Translations under genes and position numbers: made by a program
DNA from: Oscillospiraceae bacterium
Lineage (GTDB): Bacteria > Bacillota_A > Clostridia > Oscillospirales > Oscillospiraceae
Reading direction: 5' to 3'
NCBI GenBank assembly: GCA_017540945.1
Contig: JAFYAB010000034.1
Location: forward strand, 1-52,137
DNA length: 52,137 nucleotides
Shown: one piece after another, positions 51,195-52,137 of the stretch
How positions within the stretch are numbered: the first letter of the stretch is position 1
Layout: every line of letters begins with the position of its first letter
The notes under the pieces: generated by a model
Databases searched by the model: none
What the model saw: only the letters and a program-made list of their open reading frames with translations
What the model was told of the DNA's origin: nothing

Positions 51195-52137
51195 TCTCTC
51201 CATCCACAAGGAAGGTCTGGCCCACAACATCCGCAAGGCCCGCGAGAACAACATCATCATCCCCACCATCGCCCAAATGCAGAATCCGGATCTGATCCCC
51301 GAGAAGATCAAGGCCAAGCTGGCCAAGACCGATCTCTGGGCCGTGGACCCCATCAACCTCTTCCGTATCAACTGGCACAACGAGCCCAAGGAAAGCGGCG
51401 GCCTCTACCAGAAGATCCCCAACTATGTGGAGATCCCCTCCGCCCTCTCCGGCGTGCCCTGCCGCATCATCGCCATGGCGGGCAAATGGTTCCCCACCGG
51501 CTGCCATAAGGTGGGCGCCTCCTACGGCTGCCTGGTGCCCCGGCTGGTCACCGGCCAGTTCGACGCCGACTACCATCACGCGGTCTGGCCCTCCACCGGC
51601 AACTACTGCCGCGGCGGCGCCTTCAACTCCAAGCTGCTGGCCGTGGACTCCGTGGCCATCCTGCCCCAGGACATGTCCAAGGAGCGCTTTGACTGGCTGA
51701 AGTCCATCGCCGGCCAGGTCATCGCCACCCCCGGCTGCGAGTCCAACGTCAAGGAGATCTTCGACAAGACCTGGGAGCTGAAGGCCGATCCCTCCATGAT
51801 GATCTTCAACCAGTTCTCCGAGATGGGCAACCCCCTGTGGCACTACAACGTCACCGGCACCGCCCTGGCGGAGCTGTTCGAGGCCGTGAAGAAGCCCGGT
51901 CAGCGTCTGGCCGCCGCCGCCTTCACCTCCGGCTCCGCCGGCACCATGTCCGCCGGCGATCTGCTCAAGGAGCGCTATCCCTACATGAAGCTGGCGGTGG
52001 GCGAGGCCCTGCAGTGCCCCACCATCGTCAACAACGGCTTCGGCGGCCACCGGATCGAGGGCATCGGCGACAAGCACATCCCCTGGGTCCACAACGTCCG
52101 CAACACCGACATGGGCATCGCCATCGACGACGAGGAC
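51187..52137 (+). CDS. Fold-type II PLP-dependent enzyme (3' end outside window)
   Basis: The first 317 residues are present; the frame is open at the window end. Signs of the cysteine-synthase/tryptophan-synthase-beta fold: a probable Schiff-base Lys108 in TGCHKVGASYG, a substrate loop STGNYCRGGAF (136-146) and a Gly-rich phosphate cup TSGSAGTMSAGD near residue 260. It differs from E. coli YgeX (diaminopropionate ammonia-lyase) in these motifs, but its position beside ygeW, ygeY and carbamate kinase suggests a comparable ammonia-lyase step. RBS AGGAGG. The reaction is inferred from fold and context only. Confidence 0.8.
   Translation, partial: MIDLSIHKEGLAHNIRKARENNIIIPTIAQMQNPDLIPEKIKAKLAKTDLWAVDPINLFRINWHNEPKESGGLYQKIPNYVEIPSALSGVPCRIIAMAGKWFPTGCHKVGASYGCLVPRLVTGQFDADYHHAVWPSTGNYCRGGAFNSKLLAVDSVAILPQDMSKERFDWLKSIAGQVIATPGCESNVKEIFDKTWELKADPSMMIFNQFSEMGNPLWHYNVTGTALAELFEAVKKPGQRLAAAAFTSGSAGTMSAGDLLKERYPYMKLAVGEALQCPTIVNNGFGGHRIEGIGDKHIPWVHNVRNTDMGIAIDDED

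Overview
The window looks like the chromosome of a high-GC, spore-forming, gut-type Clostridia, probably Oscillospiraceae (inference). The supporting signs are spo0A and spoIVB, a bacterial class A RNase P RNA, type III glutamine synthetase, a class B sortase, the paired radical-SAM-linked genes of the TIGR03960/TIGR03936 families, GC-rich codon use, and AT-rich promoters close to the sigma-A consensus. No tRNA, rRNA, CRISPR array, prophage or transposase gene was seen.

Region 1 (1-10.7 kb): a truncated membrane-protein gene, then a cello-oligosaccharide locus. A GH94 cellobiose phosphorylase gene diverges from a LacI-type regulator. The regulator is followed by an ABC importer (lipoprotein binding protein, two permeases), a cytoplasmic GH5 enzyme and a dedicated MsmX-type ATPase. 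Operator-like dyads overlap both divergent promoters.

Region 2 (10.7-14 kb): a lipoprotein-anchored barnase-like RNase with its barstar inhibitor, galactokinase, and spo0A preceded by several 0A-box-like sites.

Region 3 (14-22.8 kb, minus strand): a probable eight-gene run encoding a MATE exporter, KtrB/KtrA, TrkA/TrkH (two potassium-uptake systems back to back), sortase B, an LCP ligase and a small membrane protein.

Region 4 (22.9-32.2 kb): a DUF1846 gene, the TIGR03936/TIGR03960/M50 cluster, rnpB, a Wzz/CpsD/CpsB tyrosine-phosphorylation trio, spoIVB and a DUF6465 protein with 11-residue repeats.

Region 5 (32.2-46.7 kb): a PfkB sugar kinase, glutamine synthetase III, an M20 amidohydrolase, a polytopic membrane protein, a large M16C peptidase, a small transporter-like fragment, an aconitase-family hydratase behind an unusual inverted-repeat promoter, an XRE membrane regulator and a small lipoprotein.

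Region 6 (46.7 kb to the end): carbamate kinase, a YgeW-type carbamoyltransferase and a YgeY-type M20 hydrolase, divergent from a YheO-like regulator and a fold-type II PLP enzyme that runs off the window. This resembles the anaerobic purine-degradation (2,3-diaminopropionate) clusters of gut bacteria, but with a PLP enzyme unlike YgeX. It is the best candidate for a less-described system.

Scattered through the window are two kinds of small repeat: GTAG-headed palindromes of the REP/REPIN kind, and arrays of heptamers of five different sequences. Both occur between genes, at stop codons, and inside the coding sequence of the TIGR03936 gene.
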